A DNA stretch of 32,584 bases from UBA4874 sp002399435. Its GTDB lineage: Bacteria > Bacillota > Clostridia > Caldicoprobacterales > DTU083. The stretch lies in NCBI GenBank assembly GCA_036823195.1, contig DAISGI010000028.1, positions 1 to 32,584 of the forward strand, given 5' to 3'. Both the position numbers and the translations under genes were made by a program. Below, in pieces: positions 29,584-32,584 of the stretch (within the stretch, counting starts at the first letter, position 1; every line of letters begins with the position of its first letter). The notes beneath the pieces were generated by a model. The model searched no databases, was not told the DNA's origin, and saw only the letters and a program-made list of their open reading frames with translations.

Positions 29584-31223
29584 TGGGAAACAACAAACAA
29601 GTCCATATCGTCTTCCACGGTACCGATTCCGGAGATTCCGAAGTTTTGAACAAGAACTTTTGCCACGTTGGGGGAAAGAAAGGCCGGCAGCGTGGGGCCA
29701 AGGTGGATGTTTTTGATCCCCAGGGACAGCAGTGCCAGCAGGACCAGGACTGCTTTCTGCTCATACCAGGCGATATTGTAAACGATGGGCAGGTCATTGA
29801 TGTCGTCCAGCCCGAAAGCTTCCCTGAGCTTCAGCGCAATAACTGCCAGGGAGTACGAATCGTTGCACTGACCGGCATCCAGCACGCGGGGAATTCCGCC
29901 GATATCCCCCAGGTCCAGTTTGTTGTAACGATATTTGGCACAGCCTGCTGTCAGGATAACGGTGTCCTTTGGCAGCTTTTTGGCAAACTCCGTATAGTAA
30001 TCCCTGGACTTTGCACGGCCATCACAGCCGGCCATAACCACGAACTTTTTTATGGCTCCGGATTTCACGGCATCCACAATGTCGTCTGCCAGGGCCAATA
30101 CCTGGTTGTGGGCAAAACCGCCGATGATTTCTCCATGTTCGATTTCCTCCGGGGGAGCACAGCGCTTTGCCTGTTCGATGATTTCGGAGAAGTCCTTTTT
30201 CTTACCGATGCCGCCGGGAATGTGTTTGCAGCCGGGATATCCGACTTCGCCCGTGGTATAAAGACGGTCCCTGTAGCTGTCCTTTGGAGGCACGAGACAG
30301 TTGGTGGTCATCAGGATCGGACCGTGGAACCGTTCGAACTCCTCTTTCTGTTTCCACCATGCATTGCCGTAATTGCCGATGAAATTGGGGTACTTCTTGA
30401 AAGCCGGATAAGAATTGGCCGGCAGCATTTCGGAATGGGTGTAAACATCTACGCCAGTGCCCTGGGTTTGTTCCAGCAGCATTTCCAGATCCCGCAGGTC
30501 ATGGCCGGATATCAGAATGCCCGGGCGGGTGCCCACACCGATATTTACTTTTGTAATCTCCGGATTGCCATAGGCGGTGGTGTTGGCCTTGTCCAGCAGC
30601 GCCATGCCTTTCACACCGAACTCCCCGGTTTCCAGTGCCAGGGCGACCAGGTCGTCTGCAGTCCTGGAATCGTCCAGTGTCGCAGCCAGTGCGCGCTGAA
30701 GGAAGGCATCCACCTTTTCGTCATCCTGCAGCAGGGCGTTTGCATGGCTTGTATAGGCGGAAAGGCCCTTCAGACCATATAGGATCAGTTCCCGCAGGCT
30801 GCGGATGTCTTCGTCTTTGGTGGAGAGCACACCGACTTCAGACGCTTTCGCCTGAAACTCTGCCGGATCATCGGACGACCAGAGTGCAGCGTCGGGCAGC
30901 GCTTTTTTATTCTGCACCTGCTCCTTGAGCTCCTGCTTTTTGCCCAGTGTTTCCCTGATACGGGAAGTAATGGCATCCTTGTTGAAATTCACGTTTGTTA
31001 TGGTGGTAAAAAGATTCCGGGTGACCATATGGTTGACTTCGTGAGGAATTTCCTTTCCCTCTGCGCGCAGCTGTGTGGTCACGGCGGAAAGACCTTTGGT
31101 CACATACACCAGCAGATCCTGCATGGCGGCGACTTCCGGTTTCTTTCCGCAAACTCCGGCCTGTGTGCATCCGGCACAACCGGCAGTTTCCTGACATTGA
31201 AAACAAAACATTTTATTTTGCAT
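29580..31223 (-). CDS. hcp: Hybrid cluster protein / hydroxylamine reductase, class I
   Basis: 547 residues. The N-terminal cluster motif is C7-x2-C10-x8-C19-x5-C25 (CFQCQETAGCAGCTQAGVCG), the class I spacing that binds a [4Fe-4S] cluster in anaerobes. Hybrid-cluster ligands are visible in ISGHDLRDLE, YTHSEMLPAN, TTNCLVPP, EVGYPGCKHI, ILTAGCAKYRYN and VLDAGQCNDSYS. Hcp reduces hydroxylamine in vitro and is now seen as an NO reductase or nitrosylase in nitrosative stress. The ribosome site GAAGGGAG precedes ATG 31223. The leader carries a perfect palindrome for a Crp/Fnr-type regulator, whose gene is directly upstream on the same strand. No hcr partner is near, as usual for class I. Confidence 0.96.
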   Translation of the reverse strand: MQNKMFCFQCQETAGCAGCTQAGVCGKKPEVAAMQDLLVYVTKGLSAVTTQLRAEGKEIPHEVNHMVTRNLFTTITNVNFNKDAITSRIRETLGKKQELKEQVQNKKALPDAALWSSDDPAEFQAKASEVGVLSTKDEDIRSLRELILYGLKGLSAYTSHANALLQDDEKVDAFLQRALAATLDDSRTADDLVALALETGEFGVKGMALLDKANTTAYGNPEITKVNIGVGTRPGILISGHDLRDLEMLLEQTQGTGVDVYTHSEMLPANSYPAFKKYPNFIGNYGNAWWKQKEEFERFHGPILMTTNCLVPPKDSYRDRLYTTGEVGYPGCKHIPGGIGKKKDFSEIIEQAKRCAPPEEIEHGEIIGGFAHNQVLALADDIVDAVKSGAIKKFVVMAGCDGRAKSRDYYTEFAKKLPKDTVILTAGCAKYRYNKLDLGDIGGIPRVLDAGQCNDSYSLAVIALKLREAFGLDDINDLPIVYNIAWYEQKAVLVLLALLSLGIKNIHLGPTLPAFLSPNVAKVLVQNFGISGIGTVEDDMDLFVVSH

Positions 31224-31295
31224 GGAATATCTCCCTTCTAAACGGTTGATTGTCTGTTTGTTTCTTCTGTTTGTTTCTTATTGGAACAGCTTAAG

Positions 31296-31339
31296 ACTAT
31301 CATGCGCAGCAAAAAGATTCCGTAACATATGTTACGGAA
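31296..31339 (-). promoter_or_regulatory. hcp promoter with perfect 22-bp palindromic operator
   Basis: 31318-31339 is a perfect palindrome; one half is TTCCGTAACAT. Its centre is about 30 bases upstream of a possible -10 box GATAGT (31296-31301, minus strand), placing it near -40 from the start of transcription, the class II activator position of Crp/Fnr proteins. GTAAC-n4-GTTAC is of the type reported for HcpR regulons in clostridia. The regulator gene lies about 90 bases away. Confidence 0.85.
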
Positions 31340-31403
31340 TGGACGGAATGGACGCCTTAAAACCTTTAAGACAACTCTGCGGGCTTCAAAAGGACTTTTT
31401 TGT

Positions 31404-31433
31404 GATCATTATTGATCATTGTTGATCATTGTT
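31404..31433. repeat. Three 10-bp direct repeats at the end of the Crp/Fnr gene
   Basis: GATCATTATT, GATCATTGTT and GATCATTGTT stand head to tail; the last two bases belong to the stop codon of the regulator gene (31432-31434). They lie about 65 bases upstream of the hcp operator. They may be a simple repeat or a minor regulatory site. Confidence 0.6.
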
Positions 31434-32121
31434 ATAGGATATGCCGCAGCTTTCCCCTATCCGGAATGAAGATATCGTTTCGATGGATGGCAATGAGCCC
31501 TTCTGCCTGCATTTTCATAAGCTCCCGGGATACGGACGGGCGGGCGGCATTCAGGAAATCCGCCAGTTCTTCCCGGTTCATGGGAAGAGTTACGCTGCCG
31601 TCGGAAGAAGAATACAGAAGAAGGGTTTTTGCTATTTTCCGGCGCAGGGTGGTGCAGGACAGTATCTGCAGCCTTTGATTCAGGTAGTAGGCCTTTTGTG
31701 CCAGTATGGAAAGCATATTGGAAATCAGCTTGCTGTGATACTCACAGTTTTTCCCGCAGGTATGATACAAAAAGTCCCCGGGCAGCTGCAGAACCGCTGC
31801 GGCAGTAGCTGCCCGGGCATAATGGTCGTATCCCGTCTGCTTTGGGTCCTGTTGGTGCCGAAACAGGTAGACTTCCCCAAAAAGCTCCCCCGGCTGATCA
31901 AAGGTTGCCACCACACTGCGCTGTCCGTCGCTGGAGTCATTGCCTACCAGAACAGTTCCTTCCAGAAGGACAAACAGGTTTTCCGGAATTTCTCCCTGCC
32001 GGAAGATGAATTCCTCTTTTTCGTAGTTTGTACAGACGGATTTGCTGCACTTCAGGCACCCCTGTATTTCCGCATCGGACATGTCGCCAAACAGGGCGCT
32101 TTTTTTCAGCCGGGAAATCAT
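31432..32121 (-). CDS. Crp/Fnr family regulator, HcpR-like
   Basis: 229 residues. The N-terminal cyclic-nucleotide-binding fold contains EEFIFRQGEIPENLFVLLEG and FDQPGELFGEVYLF. A long dimer helix (SNMLSILAQKAYYLNQRLQI) leads to the Crp helix-turn-helix: LPMNREELADFLNAARPSVS followed by RELMKMQAEGLI. No FNR-type Cys cluster is at the N-terminus, though CLKCSKSVC has three Cys near residue 22-30. HcpR proteins sense NO or related stress by heme or cluster and activate hcp. The gene is directly upstream of hcp on the same strand, and a perfect Crp-like palindrome stands before hcp. Ribosome site AAAGGAG, seven bases before ATG 32121. Confidence 0.9.
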   Translation of the reverse strand: MISRLKKSALFGDMSDAEIQGCLKCSKSVCTNYEKEEFIFRQGEIPENLFVLLEGTVLVGNDSSDGQRSVVATFDQPGELFGEVYLFRHQQDPKQTGYDHYARAATAAAVLQLPGDFLYHTCGKNCEYHSKLISNMLSILAQKAYYLNQRLQILSCTTLRRKIAKTLLLYSSSDGSVTLPMNREELADFLNAARPSVSRELMKMQAEGLIAIHRNDIFIPDRGKLRHIL

Positions 32122-32225
32122 GATTGTTCTCCTTTCTGCAGGTTCATGTTTACCATATACTCCCTAACGTCAATCTTTCTGTATGAGGTTGAATATACGT
32201 CATAATCAGGCTGCCCTGTACCGGA

Positions 32226-32584
32226 TCATTCAATGCCGGGCTGTTCGGCCGGCTCTCCTGTACCAGGGCGTGTCAGGTTTTTCATCCAGTTGTACCGGTT
32301 GACCTTGACCACGGCGACGAAGCATTTTAAAATCTGGTCTGATTTCAGACAGGCAAAGACCACCCAGGCCGGGGCGCCGAGGGACGCAGCAATCAGTGCT
32401 GAGGGCAGTACCACGCCAAATACAAAGATGGTATCATTTTTAAAGACAAACGAAATGTCTCCGCCGCATTTCACCAGCCCAAAGAGGCAGGGACCCTGAT
32501 AGGCTCCGCCAATGGTGGTAACGGCCAAAACACGGATCAGAAGAGCGGCTTCCCGGGCTGCTGCCGTGCTGATGCCTCCGCCAA
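32226..32584 (-). CDS. MATE family efflux transporter, C-terminal part (cut by window edge)
   Basis: Only the last ~119 residues are inside the window; the frame stays open to the edge. It reads GGISTAAAREAALLIRVLAV, TTIGGAYQGPCLFGLVKCGG, DISFVFKNDTIFVFGVVLPS, ALIAASLGAPAWVVFACLKS and DQILKCFVAVVKVNRYNWMK, which is the end of a MATE multidrug exporter: two last helices and the conserved DQ..KC....V..N...W motif. A Pro/Gly/Glu-rich tail follows. The stop is at 32226-32228. It ends 105 bases before the Crp/Fnr start on the same strand, so the regulator may be transcribed from within this spacer. Confidence 0.9.
   Translation of the reverse strand, partial: GGGISTAAAREAALLIRVLAVTTIGGAYQGPCLFGLVKCGGDISFVFKNDTIFVFGVVLPSALIAASLGAPAWVVFACLKSDQILKCFVAVVKVNRYNWMKNLTRPGTGEPAEQPGIE

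Noticed and set aside
29469..30782. 437-codon plus-strand frame opposite hcp
   Set aside because: It is the antisense shadow of the well conserved hcp gene, has no ribosome site and no family likeness; its length comes from hcp codon bias.

Overview
This window looks like a chromosomal segment of a low-to-mid GC, strictly anaerobic Bacillota, most likely a gut-type clostridium (Lachnospiraceae/Oscillospiraceae-like). The reasons are AGGAGG-type ribosome binding sites, many ATG/GTG/TTG starts, conjugative-element relics of clostridial type, a class I (4Fe-4S type) hybrid cluster protein, clostridial two-component/ABC modules and the clostridial families DUF6179, DUF6323 and DUF4127. The species cannot be fixed from the sequence alone.

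Layout. (1) 1-3.7 kb is a graveyard of an integrative conjugative element. The 3' half of a tRNA-Ser(CGA) gene, with no matching 5' half, marks a probable attachment site. It is followed by frameshifted and fused fragments of an adenine methylase, a primase, a VirD4-type coupling protein, a DUF3887-like protein, an ABC ATPase and a serine recombinase. Intact genes of unknown function on the opposite strand sit among the debris. (2) 3.7-9.7 kb holds small hypothetical genes, an AAA/DUF4143 ATPase, a decayed insertion element with a DruA-like (DUF4338) gene plus a transposase fragment, and an AT-rich islet with a P-loop kinase, an HD-domain protein, a 52-residue ORF and a C-terminally truncated methyltransferase. 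(3) 9.7-14.3 kb, minus strand, is a lantibiotic-immunity type operon: ATPase, two permeases, lipoprotein, response regulator and sensor kinase. A cyclic di-GMP-I riboswitch and a terminator lie just before it. (4) 14.6-17.2 kb is a TetR-DUF6323-DUF6179 operon under a perfect palindromic operator. (5) 17.3-23.2 kb has an XRE regulator, a MerR regulator with a 19-bp-spacer promoter, and a second module with a kinase, a regulator and an FtsX-type ABC transporter. (6) 23.4-27.7 kb is a third module: regulator, BcrA-like ATPase, two permeases and a kinase. It is preceded by a 47-bp triplication that copies its start region. (7) 27.8-32.6 kb holds a DUF4127 protein, hcp with a Crp/Fnr regulator and a perfect palindromic operator, and the end of a MATE transporter.

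How it works together. About 18 kb is devoted to sensing and pumping of peptide or lipid-II-type antibiotics: three separate two-component/ABC modules stand in a row, interleaved with local one-component regulators (TetR, XRE, MerR). The most striking point is the c-di-GMP aptamer ahead of the lantibiotic-immunity operon. Its 5' edge can pair with the terminator stem, so the second messenger could switch the operon off. The right end is a nitrosative/redox stress locus in which the Crp/Fnr protein very probably controls hcp. The left part records repeated insertion and decay of mobile DNA.
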